Shown piece after piece: positions 11,766 to 19,974 of a DNA stretch of 32,475 nucleotides. Position 1 is the stretch's first letter, and each line of letters begins with the position of its first letter. Origin of the DNA: a virus; IMG/VR virus record IMGVR_UViG_3300011934_000016, positions 1-32,475 of that record; one strand, given 5' to 3'. A model generated the notes under the pieces. The model did no database searches, had not been told where the DNA came from, and was given only the letters and a program-made list of their open reading frames with translations. The position numbers and the translations under genes were made by a program.

Positions 11766-13484
11766 ATGAGCGCCTACCCGAATGTGAACGCGGCGCAGAA
11801 GTACGCCCGCGACGTGGTAGGTGGCCGGATCGTCGCCTGCAGCTACGTGAAGGCAGCTTGTGCCCGTCACCTGAATGACCTGAAAGCCGCAAAGGCCAAA
11901 AGCTACCCCTACCGATTTGATCGGGATTTGGCAGAGCGAGCCTGTAAGTTCGTTCAGCTGCTGCCTCACACGAAGGGCGAATGGGCCCGAGGCAATAAGC
12001 GCATCGTCCTGGAGCCCTGGCAGCTGTTCAGCTTCGCGATGGTGTTCGGGTGGGTCCGGAAAAAAGACAGGCTCCGGAGGTTTCGGGAGGTCTACGAAGA
12101 GGTTCCCCGGAAAAACGGCAAATCAATCAAAGTTGCCGGCGCCGGCCTTTACTCATTCTGTGCAGATAACGAATACGGCGCTGAGGTTTTCTGCGGAGCC
12201 ACCAGCGAGAAGCAGGCCTGGGAGGTTTTCCGCCCTGCTCTCAAAATGGCAAAAAAACTGCCCAACCTACGTAAGCGGTTTGGCATTGTCCCCTGGGCAA
12301 AGAAGCTGGAAAGAGCTGACGGTTCCGTGTTCGAGCCAGTCATCGGTGACCCAGGCGACGGTTCAAGCCCCTCGATGTCGATCGTGGATGAATACCACGA
12401 GCACCCAGACTCTCGGCTATACGACACGATGATCACCGGCATGGGCGCACGGTCTCAGCCGCTTATGTGGGTGATTACAACTGCCGGTTTTGACATCGCG
12501 GGCCCCTGCTACGAAATGCGGGAACGCGCCATCGAAATGTTGGAAGGCACCAGCCAGGATGATGAGCTGTTCGCCATCATCTACACCATCGACCCAGGCG
12601 ACGACTGGACCACCGACGAGGCCATACTCAAAGCGAACCCCAACGCCGGCGTTTCAGTAAAGCTCGACTACCTCCGTAGTCAGCGAGACAAGGCCGTGGC
12701 CCGGGCCAGGCTGGCCAACAAGTACAAAACCAAGCACCTCAATGTGTGGGTTTCCTCGAAAGAGGGATTCTTCAACATGGAGGACTGGAAGGAATGCGAA
12801 GACCGCACCCTGACGGTGGATCAATTCAGGGGTGAAGAATGCGTTCTGGCCTTCGACCTAGCCCGAAAGCTGGACATGAACTCGATGGCCCGAGTGTTCA
12901 CCCGCGTTATTGATGGCAAAACCCATTACTACAGCGTGGCCCCAAAATTCTGGGTACCGGAAGACACCGCATTCGACACCGAAGACCGGCGAATCTCCGA
13001 GCGGTATCAGGGCTGGATTGAGTCAAAACACCTCGAGGCCACCGACGGCAGCGAGGTGGATTACCGGGAAATCCTCGAAAGCGCGAAAGAGGCAAGCCTC
13101 GAAACGCCGGCCAGGGAGTGCCCCATTGATCCACACGGCGCGACCAATCTTTCGCACCAGCTGGACGACGAAGGGCTGACCCCGATCACCATCGTCCAGA
13201 ACTACACCAACATGTCGGACCCGATGAAAGAGCTGGAAGCGGCCATCGTATCCGGCCGGTTCCACCACGACGGCAACCCGATCATGACCTGGTGCATCGG
13301 CAACGTGGTCGGCAAGTTCCTGCCCGGCAACGACGACGTGGTTCGGCCAATCAAGCAAGGCGATCACAACAAAATCGACGGCGCAGTGGCCCTGATCATG
13401 GCCATCGGCCGCGCGCTTGCTCACGCCCAAGTGGGTGAAAGCGTACTCGACACCCTCTCCGACGACGACATTCTGGTGATGTGA
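11766..13484 (+). CDS. terL: Terminase large subunit, HK97/P27 type
   Basis: The 572-residue packaging motor has a Walker A-like PRKNGKS (114-120), Walker B SMSIVDE (203-209) with catalytic Glu209, and the coupling motif ITTAG (about 238). The C-terminal RNase H-like nuclease has acidic sites at [10 protein letters not shown] (near 364) and at [11 protein letters not shown] (near 538). ATP hydrolysis drives DNA into the prohead, and the nuclease makes the genome ends. Full length for the family and intact. It follows terS by 3 nt. Confidence 0.96.
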   Translation: MSAYPNVNAAQKYARDVVGGRIVACSYVKAACARHLNDLKAAKAKSYPYRFDRDLAERACKFVQLLPHTKGEWARGNKRIVLEPWQLFSFAMVFGWVRKKDRLRRFREVYEEVPRKNGKSIKVAGAGLYSFCADNEYGAEVFCGATSEKQAWEVFRPALKMAKKLPNLRKRFGIVPWAKKLERADGSVFEPVIGDPGDGSSPSMSIVDEYHEHPDSRLYDTMITGMGARSQPLMWVITTAGFDIAGPCYEMRERAIEMLEGTSQDDELFAIIYTIDPGDDWTTDEAILKANPNAGVSVKLDYLRSQRDKAVARARLANKYKTKHLNVWVSSKEGFFNMEDWKECEDRTLTVDQFRGEECVLAFDLARKLDMNSMARVFTRVIDGKTHYYSVAPKFWVPEDTAFDTEDRRISERYQGWIESKHLEATDGSEVDYREILESAKEASLETPARECPIDPHGATNLSHQLDDEGLTPITIVQNYTNMSDPMKELEAAIVSGRFHHDGNPIMTWCIGNVVGKFLPGNDDVVRPIKQGDHNKIDGAVALIMAIGRALAHAQVGESVLDTLSDDDILVM

Positions 13485-13682
13485 ATGCGCAACCTATTCC
13501 TGGACATCCTGGGCCTTATTGGCTTCGGGCTTCTGAACTATGGCCTGTACCTGCGTTTCGGCCTGGCTGACGCACTGATAAGCGCTGGCTGTCTGCTGCT
13601 GGTTATGGCTCTGGTAAGCGCCCGAGCTGCCAAGCGAACCCAGATTTCTGGCCAACCCACGAACCCGCCAAAACGGCCATAA
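13485..13682 (+). CDS. Small two-segment membrane protein
   Basis: The ATG follows the terL stop directly. The 65-residue product has two hydrophobic segments (FLDILGLIGFGLLNYGLYL, 5-23, and LADALISAGCLLLVMALVSA, 27-46) and a basic Pro-rich tail. Similar tiny membrane proteins often sit between terL and portal in HK97-like prophages. Function unknown. Confidence 0.65.
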   Translation: MRNLFLDILGLIGFGLLNYGLYLRFGLADALISAGCLLLVMALVSARAAKRTQISGQPTNPPKRP

Positions 13683-13691
13683 GGGGAACGC

Positions 13692-14936
13692 ATGATTCTG
13701 GAAAGCATGTTCTCGCCAGCGACCACCCGGTCTTCCGTTGAAGACCCGAGCACCCCGCTGACCGGTCAGAATCTGGCTGACTACCTGGATGCTGACACCG
13801 GCATCGCGGTAAACAACCAGTCGGCAATGACCCTATCCGCCGTTTACTCCTGCATTTACGTGCTGTCTTCCTCCATTGGGCAGTTGCCCCTGCACGTAAT
13901 GCGCAAGCAAGGCAACAAAATTGAGGCGGCCAAGGACCACCCGGCTTACTGGCTACTGCATGACGAGCCCAACACCTGGCAAACCAGCTACAAGTGGCGG
14001 GAAACCAAACAGGCTCACGTTCTGGGCTGGGGTAACGGCTACACCCAGGTTGTTCGCAGCCCACGCGGAGAACTCCGGGAGCTGGTGGCCCGCCGCCCCT
14101 GGGAAACCCAGCTGGTTAAGAATGGCAACCGCTGGCTGTTCGCGGTTAATGAAGAAGACGAGGGGAGCCGGGCGGTAGCGTTGGAAGACATGATCCACGT
14201 TCGTGCCCTGGGGTCCGATGGCCGAACCGGCAAAAGCGTGATCCGCCAGCACGCTGAAACCATTGGCCTCGGGCTGGCGGCACAACGGTACGGCAAGGAT
14301 TTCTTCACTGGCGGCGGCCGGCCTACCGGCCTGGTAACAGTAAAAAACCAGCTCCAGAAAGACAGCTGGCTACGCCTAAAAGAGGCGTGGAATGGCGCTG
14401 TATCTCGACTGAAAGCCAGCGAAAACAAAACGCTGATGCTGCCGGCGGATCTCGACTACAAATCAATCACCATTCCGCCTGAAGATGCGCAGTTCCTCGA
14501 AACCCGAAAGCTCAACCGCTCCGAAGTGGCGGGTATCTTCAACGTCCCGGCTCACATGATTAACGATCTGGACAAGGCCACCTTCTCCAACATCAGCGAG
14601 CAAGCCATCCAGTTCGTGCGGCACACCATGATGCCTTGGATCGTGAACTGGGAGCAGGAAATCAATCGCCGCGTTTTCACCCGGGCCGAACGTGCCGCCG
14701 GCTACTACGCCAAATTCAATCTGGCTGGCCTGCTGCGCGGTACCGCCAAAGAGCGCGCCGAGTTCTACCACTACGCAATCACAGACGGCTGGATGGATCG
14801 CAACGAAGCCCGGGTACTGGAAGACATGAACCCGCGCGACGGCCTCGACCAGATGCTGATCAGCGTCAACGCCCAGCCCATGAGCAGCCTGAACAAATCC
14901 GACAACCCCAACGATGACGAGGATCCAACCTCATGA
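13692..14936 (+). CDS. HK97-family portal protein
   Basis: The 414-residue protein has typical HK97 portal blocks: TLSAVYSCIYVLSSSIGQLP (about 47-66), WLLHDEPNTWQTSYKWRE, DMIHVRALGSDGRTGKSVIR and, late, LNRSEVAGIFNVPAHMINDL followed by the QFVRHTMMPWIVNWEQEINR region. Portals form the dodecameric ring at one capsid vertex through which DNA enters. AAGGGGA precedes the ATG, and the gene overlaps the protease by four bases. Confidence 0.95.
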   Translation: MILESMFSPATTRSSVEDPSTPLTGQNLADYLDADTGIAVNNQSAMTLSAVYSCIYVLSSSIGQLPLHVMRKQGNKIEAAKDHPAYWLLHDEPNTWQTSYKWRETKQAHVLGWGNGYTQVVRSPRGELRELVARRPWETQLVKNGNRWLFAVNEEDEGSRAVALEDMIHVRALGSDGRTGKSVIRQHAETIGLGLAAQRYGKDFFTGGGRPTGLVTVKNQLQKDSWLRLKEAWNGAVSRLKASENKTLMLPADLDYKSITIPPEDAQFLETRKLNRSEVAGIFNVPAHMINDLDKATFSNISEQAIQFVRHTMMPWIVNWEQEINRRVFTRAERAAGYYAKFNLAGLLRGTAKERAEFYHYAITDGWMDRNEARVLEDMNPRDGLDQMLISVNAQPMSSLNKSDNPNDDEDPTS

Positions 14937-15535
14937 GCGAAATCGAGAAGCGCGCCCTTCTGTGTGAAGTGCGGGCCGAAGAAACCGAGGAAGGACGCCC
15001 TGCCCGCATCGTCGGGCACGGTGCCGTCTTCAACAAACGCAGTGAAATGATCCTAGGAATGTTCAAAGAAGAAATCGCCCCCGGCGCCTTCGATGACGTT
15101 CTCGGTGACGACGTTCGTGCACTGTTCAACCACGACCCAAACTTTGTGTTGGGCCGAACTGTCAGCGGCACCCTCGAATTGTCCGTTGATTCAGAAGGGC
15201 TGCGCTACGACATCGACCCACCGGATACCCAGTCCGTTCGGGATCTGGTTCTCTCGCCGCTCTCCCGAGGCGACATTACCGGCTCCAGCTTCGCCTTCCG
15301 GGTTGCCCCAGATGGCGACGAATGGCGCGAAGATGATGACGGCATGATCGTGCGGACCATCCACCGATTCAGCCGGTTACTCGACGTTTCACCGGTCACC
15401 TATCCAGCTTACCCAGATGCGGGCGCTGCCCAGCGCTCCCTAGAAGCTCGCTGTAACGAGATCCAGGGTCTTGCTCAGCGAGCGATAAACCAACGCCGCG
15501 CCCGCGAGCGCTTCCTTCAACTCATCCACGCCTGA
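14933..15535 (+). CDS. HK97-type prohead maturation protease
   Basis: Two hundred residues, ATGA overlap with portal. The family signature is clear: GHGAVFNKRSE (about 28-38), a catalytic His in ALFNHDPNFVLGR, Ser in ITGSSFAFRV (about 115-124), and LLDVSPVTYPAYPDA near the C-terminus. The enzyme cleaves the capsid N-terminal scaffold domain and itself. The next gene encodes its substrate, the capsid protein. Confidence 0.95.
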   Translation: MSEIEKRALLCEVRAEETEEGRPARIVGHGAVFNKRSEMILGMFKEEIAPGAFDDVLGDDVRALFNHDPNFVLGRTVSGTLELSVDSEGLRYDIDPPDTQSVRDLVLSPLSRGDITGSSFAFRVAPDGDEWREDDDGMIVRTIHRFSRLLDVSPVTYPAYPDAGAAQRSLEARCNEIQGLAQRAINQRRARERFLQLIHA

Positions 15536-15564
15536 AACCAATCACCGCCCCGGAGGGCCACACC

Positions 15565-16791
15565 ATGAAACTCCACGAACTGAAGCAAGCCTATAACGAA
15601 GTTGCCCGCAACATGCGGTCACTTCACGACAACATTGGTGACACCGCCTGGTCTGATGAGCAGCGCAGCCAATGGACCGACATGAAGAAGAGGCTGGACG
15701 GCTTTGACGAGCAGATCCAGCGCGAAGAAGCCCTGCGCGATGCAGATCAGCGCTTCATCGAAGAAAACGAAGAAGAGCTGCGCAACAACCTCGATGGCGA
15801 AGAGCGCGGCACCCAGAATCCTGACGAACAACGCGCTGCAGCATTTGACGCCTTCCTGCGCCAAGGCATGAGCGAAATGTCCTCCGAGCAGCGCCAATTG
15901 CTGCGAGAAATGCGCGCCAACGCCACCAGCCCGGGCGAAAAAGGTGGTTACACCATCCCGACCCAGATGCTGAACATGGTTTATGAGTCCATGAAGGACT
16001 ACGGCGGCGTGGCCAGCGTGGCGCAGCTTATGACCACCGATGGCGGCAACCCGATCGAATGGCCAACCAGCGACGGCACCGCCGAAGAAGGCGTCCTGTT
16101 GGGTGAGAACCAAGACGCCGGTGAAGATGATGTCGAGTTCGGCATGAAGACTATGGGCGCGAAGAAGCTCACCTCCAAGGTGATCCGCGTGTCCAACGAA
16201 CTGTTGAACGACTCCGGCGTTAACATCGAAGCCTTCCTGGCTAACCGCATCGGCCAGCGTCTGGGCCGTGGTGAAGCCAAGTACCTGGTACAGGGTACTG
16301 GCACCGGCACCCCGGAGCAGCCGACCGGCCTGCAAACCGCCGTAACCGGCGTCACCAATGCGGCTGCCAATAACGAATTCACCTGGCAGGAAGTGCTGGC
16401 ACTGATTCACTCCATCGATCCGGCCTACCGCCGCGCCAACGGTTTCCGCATCGGCTTCAACGACAACACCCTGAAGCTGATGACCGAGATGGAAGACAAC
16501 CAGGGCCGCCCGCTGTGGCTACCGGCAGTAGCTGGTGCCGCTCCGGCCACCATTCTGGGCCGCCAGTATTTTGTGGACCAGGGCATTTCCGACATCGCCG
16601 ACAACGCCAAGTTCATGTTCGCCGGCGACTTCCAGCAATTCATCATCCGCCGCGTTCGCTACATGGTGCTGAAGCGCCTGGTTGAGCGTTATGCCGAGTT
16701 CGACCAGACCGGCTTCCTGGCATTCCACCGCTTCGATTGCGTGCTGCAGGACACAGCCGCCATCAAGGCACTGGCAGGCCCAACCGTTTAA
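15565..16791 (+). CDS. HK97-fold major capsid protein
   Basis: The 408-residue protein begins with a coiled-coil scaffold (delta) domain of about 110 residues (LHELKQAYNEVARNMRSLHD, later EEALRDADQRFIEENEEELR). The fold proper starts around GGYTIPTQMLNMVYESMKDY (about 129-148). The N-arm/E-loop and P-domain blocks follow: GGNPIEWPTSDGTAEE, SKVIRVSNELLNDS, FLANRIGQRLGRGEAKYLVQ and the C-terminal FMFAGDFQQFIIRRV. Protease cleavage is expected between the delta domain and about residue 115-128. CGGAGGG precedes the ATG. Confidence 0.96.
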   Translation: MKLHELKQAYNEVARNMRSLHDNIGDTAWSDEQRSQWTDMKKRLDGFDEQIQREEALRDADQRFIEENEEELRNNLDGEERGTQNPDEQRAAAFDAFLRQGMSEMSSEQRQLLREMRANATSPGEKGGYTIPTQMLNMVYESMKDYGGVASVAQLMTTDGGNPIEWPTSDGTAEEGVLLGENQDAGEDDVEFGMKTMGAKKLTSKVIRVSNELLNDSGVNIEAFLANRIGQRLGRGEAKYLVQGTGTGTPEQPTGLQTAVTGVTNAAANNEFTWQEVLALIHSIDPAYRRANGFRIGFNDNTLKLMTEMEDNQGRPLWLPAVAGAAPATILGRQYFVDQGISDIADNAKFMFAGDFQQFIIRRVRYMVLKRLVERYAEFDQTGFLAFHRFDCVLQDTAAIKALAGPTV

Positions 16792-16810
16792 TCGGCTGGC
16801 GAACTTAACC

Positions 16811-16836
16811 GGCTGGCCTGCCACGGTAGGCCAGCC
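16811..16836. other. Stem-loop after the capsid gene
   Basis: GGCTGGCCT (16811-16819) and AGGCCAGCC (16828-16836) form a perfect 9-bp stem with an 8-nt loop in the 63-bp gap after the capsid gene. No T run follows, so it more likely stabilises the highly used capsid message or partly attenuates the distal genes than terminates fully. Confidence 0.6.
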
Positions 16837-16854
16837 ATTAACTGAGGCGGTTAC

Positions 16855-17202
16855 ATGCTCGAGCTGGACATCATCAAGCAGCACATCCGAATGGAGCTGG
16901 ACTTCGACGAAGAAGACCTGCTGCTCGAAACCTATGCCACCGCAGCGCAGCGCTACGTCGAGAACCATATCGGCCGCAACCTGTACGCCACCGCTGAAGA
17001 AATCCCCAAGGATTCCGAAACCGGCGAGCCAACAGACGACCATGCCCTGGTGCTCGATGACGACATCACAGCGGCAATGCTGCTCTTGATTGGGCACTGG
17101 TATGTCAATCGCGAGAGCGTAGTGATCGGATCAATCACCGCTGAAGTGCCCATGGCAGTGGATGCTCTGATCTGCCCTTACCGCCATTTTCACTTTGGTT
17201 AA
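16855..17202 (+). CDS. Head-tail connector (HK97 gp6-like)
   Basis: The 115-residue protein fits the phage gp6-like connector family: IIKQHIRMELDFDEEDLLLE (about 5-24), YATAAQRYVENHIGRNLY, and a C-terminal ITAAMLLLIGHWYVNRESVV followed by a Pro-Tyr end (ALICPYRHFHFG). Such proteins form a ring under the portal. The gene order capsid-connector-stopper supports it. Confidence 0.85.
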   Translation: MLELDIIKQHIRMELDFDEEDLLLETYATAAQRYVENHIGRNLYATAEEIPKDSETGEPTDDHALVLDDDITAAMLLLIGHWYVNRESVVIGSITAEVPMAVDALICPYRHFHFG

Positions 17203-17214
17203 GAGGAAACAACC

Positions 17215-17619
17215 ATGCCCCGCAAAAGCCAGAATGCCGAACCGGTAGAGAAAAAAGAAGAATCAACCGAAGTCCAGGAGCAGGACAACGCTGCACAACC
17301 TGAGCAGCCGGCCCCCTCCGAAAAAACAGAACAACCTGAACAGCAGGAAAACACCGGAGATCAGGAGCAACAGAATCCAGATCCAGACCCAGACCCAGAC
17401 CCAGACCCAGACCCAGAGCAGTCTGGCGATTCGGAACAACCCGAACAACAAGCCCAGGCTGCAGCCGGTAAAACGGGCGCTAAAACCACTGGCGGCTACG
17501 TGGAAGCCAAACTGAAAGCCCGCCACTGCAGCGGTGGCCGCTGCAAAGAGAAAGGCGAAACCATGCGCATGACCCGCGGCGAATACGAACGCCTGAAAAA
17601 GCATGACCGGGTAGAGTGA
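17215..17619 (+). CDS. Low-complexity structural-region protein with Asp-Pro repeat
   Basis: Residues 1-90 are disordered and rich in Glu, Gln, Pro and Lys, containing an uninterrupted (Asp-Pro)6 run (about 55-66). Only the C-terminal 40 residues look folded: VEAKLKARHCSGGRCKEKGE and MRMTRGEYERLKKHDRV, with a CSGGRC pair that could bind metal. That C-terminal block looks like the conserved core of small proteins found in this slot of HK97-like phages. AGAGGAAA precedes the ATG. Role unknown, possibly a head or neck accessory. Confidence 0.65.
   Translation: MPRKSQNAEPVEKKEESTEVQEQDNAAQPEQPAPSEKTEQPEQQENTGDQEQQNPDPDPDPDPDPDPEQSGDSEQPEQQAQAAAGKTGAKTTGGYVEAKLKARHCSGGRCKEKGETMRMTRGEYERLKKHDRVE
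17377..17418 (+). repeat. In-frame hexanucleotide repeat, CCAGAY x7
   Basis: Seven consecutive 6-bp units (one CCAGAT, five CCAGAC, one CCAGAG) encode the Asp-Pro run. Unit gain or loss would change protein length without a frameshift. Confidence 0.9.
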
Positions 17620-17620
17620 A

Positions 17621-18142
17621 ATGAGAGCCGGCCACCTTCGAACACGCCTGCGCATTCTCGATGCCGGAACCGAAGTGGGCAAAGTCTGGGCCGATGTTCG
17701 CCCGCCTACCGAGTCAGGCGACTCAAAAGGCCTTCGCGAATCGGCACCGACCAAAGTCATTATCCGCCCACGTTCCGGCATCCGTCCCGGCCTGGTTCTG
17801 ACCGGTCAGGGCTATGTCCTGGTAGTCGAGGCGGCCGGCGATCATCTCGCGCGGGGCCGTGACTTACACATCACCTGCACCCGCCTCATCGGCATGCAGG
17901 CCACCTACGTGCAGGCAGATGGCACCGAAACCCAGGTGCTGGCCCATTTGTCAGTGAACACCCCCCACATCGGCCTGAACGGCCAGCTGATGGATTTCCG
18001 GTACCGGATCGAAATACCCAGCCACCAGGCCCCCGGCTACTGGCAGCCCGGTGACAAAATCACCGCTGGCGGTGCCGAGTACATCCTCACCGGCGTGGCC
18101 GAAGACGGCGACGACGGCATTGTCATGGCGTACACCGCATGA
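17621..18142 (+). CDS. Head closure / head-tail joining protein
   Basis: The N-terminal about 85 residues follow the head-tail joining family: MRAGHLRTRLRILDAGTEVG, WADVRPPTESG, then the beta strands VIIRPRSGIRPG and VLVVEAAGDHLARGRDLHITC. A C-terminal extension (about 90-173) has a second beta-rich unit with a W-x-P-G-D-K-I turn. This makes it longer than the usual 110-residue stoppers, suggesting a fused domain. It starts one base after the upstream gene and overlaps the neck gene by four bases. Confidence 0.72.
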   Translation: MRAGHLRTRLRILDAGTEVGKVWADVRPPTESGDSKGLRESAPTKVIIRPRSGIRPGLVLTGQGYVLVVEAAGDHLARGRDLHITCTRLIGMQATYVQADGTETQVLAHLSVNTPHIGLNGQLMDFRYRIEIPSHQAPGYWQPGDKITAGGAEYILTGVAEDGDDGIVMAYTA

Positions 18143-18693
18143 GCTACACACTGCAAACCCAAGGCGCAGACCGGCTGGCCAAACTGCTGGGCTCACTGCC
18201 CAAAGAAACCGAACGCGCCCAGCGCAACGCCCTGAACACCGGGGCAACCGAATTCAAGCGCAGCTTTGTAGACGACATCAGCGCCGGTACCGGCCTGAAA
18301 AAGAAACTGGTACGCGGCCGCATCCGTGTCAGCCGTGCCAAGGGTTCCGATGGCGAAGCCCGAGTCATACCCGACAGCCGAGGCCTGCCCATCACCGAAT
18401 ACACCTGGCGCCCCGAACCGGCCGGCCATCCCACCCGGGCCCGGGTACTGGTGCGCTGGTTCGGTGGCTGGAAAGTGGCCGCCGGGTTCGTTAACCCCGA
18501 AGCCGACCGCCCGTTGCCCATGAAAACCATCACCAGCCGTGGCCGCCTGAGACGCCCCGTACTGGCCCACGGTTTCAGCGTGGCCCTGGCGTTCAAGCAT
18601 GTGCGCGACGATGGCCGGCTGGACCGCTACGCCGCTCGGCTGGCGGAAATCTTTGAAGAAAAACTCGAAGACCAAATCAACCGGAGAGCCTGA
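18139..18693 (+). CDS. Neck / tail completion protein (lambda Z- or gp10-like)
   Basis: The 184-residue product resembles minor tail protein Z: ADRLAKLLGSLPKETERAQR (10-29), ALNTGATEFKRSF, followed by beta strands and the late LPMKTITSRGRLRRPVL block, with a C-terminal amphipathic helix (AARLAEIFEEKLEDQI). Such proteins act at the head-proximal end of the tail. Position between head closure and tail terminator agrees. Confidence 0.78.
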   Translation: MSYTLQTQGADRLAKLLGSLPKETERAQRNALNTGATEFKRSFVDDISAGTGLKKKLVRGRIRVSRAKGSDGEARVIPDSRGLPITEYTWRPEPAGHPTRARVLVRWFGGWKVAAGFVNPEADRPLPMKTITSRGRLRRPVLAHGFSVALAFKHVRDDGRLDRYAARLAEIFEEKLEDQINRRA

Positions 18694-18695
18694 CC

Positions 18696-19157
18696 ATGGC
18701 AGAGCCCAAATCGCTCAGAGTTGTGAAAGCCGTACAAGCCGCGCTCGAGCAAATCCAGGCCCCTGAATACAACACAGACGCCGGCACCCGAATAAGCCGC
18801 GGCCGCAAGCGAATCAGCAACAGCGAAACCTTCCCGCTGCTCATCATCCACGAGGGTGAAGAAGAAGTGATCAAGCGCTCGGGTGTGGATCAAGTTCAAA
18901 ACCGCCTCAACGTCACCATTGAAGGTTGGATCGAGGCGGATCCCCTCAATCCGCTTGATGATGCCCACCTGCTGCTGGCGGACATCAAGAAATCCCTGTT
19001 TCCGGCCCTCGAAAGCCGAAACAACCCCGGGCTGATTGTCCAGGTGAACTACCTGGGGCGCGTAATAGACCCGCCCGAAGACGGCTCCCGCTCCTGTTCT
19101 GTCTCTGTCCTGCTCGAAATTGACTGGACAGAACGCCTCACCGACCCCACGAAATAA
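18696..19157 (+). CDS. Tail terminator protein (lambda U-like)
   Basis: The 153-residue protein starts with a helix (RVVKAVQAALEQI), then strand FPLLIIHEGEEEV, then RLNVTIEGWIEAD, a helix PLDDAHLLLADIKKSLFPAL and a final beta hairpin ending CSVSVLLEIDWTERLTDP. This is the alpha/beta order of siphovirus tail terminators that cap the tube. The gene immediately precedes the tail tube gene. Confidence 0.78.
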   Translation: MAEPKSLRVVKAVQAALEQIQAPEYNTDAGTRISRGRKRISNSETFPLLIIHEGEEEVIKRSGVDQVQNRLNVTIEGWIEADPLNPLDDAHLLLADIKKSLFPALESRNNPGLIVQVNYLGRVIDPPEDGSRSCSVSVLLEIDWTERLTDPTK

Positions 19158-19169
19158 GAGGAATACCCC

Positions 19170-19904
19170 ATGGCTGAGCAAATCAACGAAGCCTATATCG
19201 GCTCCGGCATCGTTTACATCAACGGCCGCGACGTCGGCAACTGCTCCAACGTGAACTTCGCGATCGAGCAGGAAACCCAATCCCAGCGAAACTACCGCGG
19301 TGGTGGCGGCAACTTCGCCTCCGTAACCACCGTCAGTGCCGTGAACCTGTCCATGGAGCTGGCCAACTTCAGCAACGCCAACCTGGCCCTGGCCCTGCGT
19401 GGCATGGTTGAAAGCGTAGTGGCCGGTACCGTGGAAAACGAAAAAGTCATCGCAGTGGCTGGCGGCCTGGCTGAAACCGCCAAAATGATTGATCTGGAAG
19501 ATACCGCCACCACCGTGACAGTCACCGATGGCGCTGACACCAGCCCGGTTACCTACGTAGAGGGTACCGACTACGAAGTCACCGCCGCCGGCCTGAGAAT
19601 CCTGTCTGGTGGCAGCATCACCGATGAACAAGAGCTGGACGTCAGCTACAACAACCAGGGCACCAACGTGCTGCAAGCACTGGTCGATTCCGGCAAAGAA
19701 GTGCGCGTAGTGCTCGACGGCATCAACGACGCCACCGGCAAGCCGGTGACCGTGAAAGTGCACCGCTGGAAGCCGTCCCCAACTTCCGGCCTGGGCCTCA
19801 TCTCCGACGACTTCTCCACCTTCACCATCGAAGGCGAAGTGCTGGCGGACGAATCCATCCAGGCAACTGGCAAGTCCAAGTTCTTCACCCGCGCTGCAGC
19901 GTAA
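19170..19904 (+). CDS. Major tail tube protein
   Basis: At 244 residues and beta-rich throughout, it follows the tail terminator and precedes the tape measure, the invariable place of the tube gene. The opening block, EAYIGSGIVYINGRDVGNCS, and the end, FSTFTIEGEVLADESI then GKSKFFTRA, resemble tube proteins of siphoviruses. A Thr/Val-rich insertion (about 110-150) may be a surface domain. AAGAGGAA lies upstream of the ATG. Confidence 0.85.
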   Translation: MAEQINEAYIGSGIVYINGRDVGNCSNVNFAIEQETQSQRNYRGGGGNFASVTTVSAVNLSMELANFSNANLALALRGMVESVVAGTVENEKVIAVAGGLAETAKMIDLEDTATTVTVTDGADTSPVTYVEGTDYEVTAAGLRILSGGSITDEQELDVSYNNQGTNVLQALVDSGKEVRVVLDGINDATGKPVTVKVHRWKPSPTSGLGLISDDFSTFTIEGEVLADESIQATGKSKFFTRAAA

Positions 19905-19916
19905 GCGCACCAACCC

Positions 19917-19944
19917 GGTGGGGCCGCCCGGCCCCGCCCGTTTT
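19917..19944 (+). terminator. Terminator-like hairpin after the tail tube gene
   Basis: GGTGGGGCC (19917-19925) can pair with GGCCCCGCC (19930-19938) with one G-U pair, followed by CGTTTT. It probably gives partial termination, raising tube protein output over the tape measure. Confidence 0.5.
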
Positions 19945-19974
19945 ATCTCCGAATAATCACTGCAGGTAACCCCG

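Noticed and set aside
15619-16410. 263-residue antisense frame in the capsid gene
   Set aside because: Shadow of a strongly supported capsid gene; no start signal or domain.
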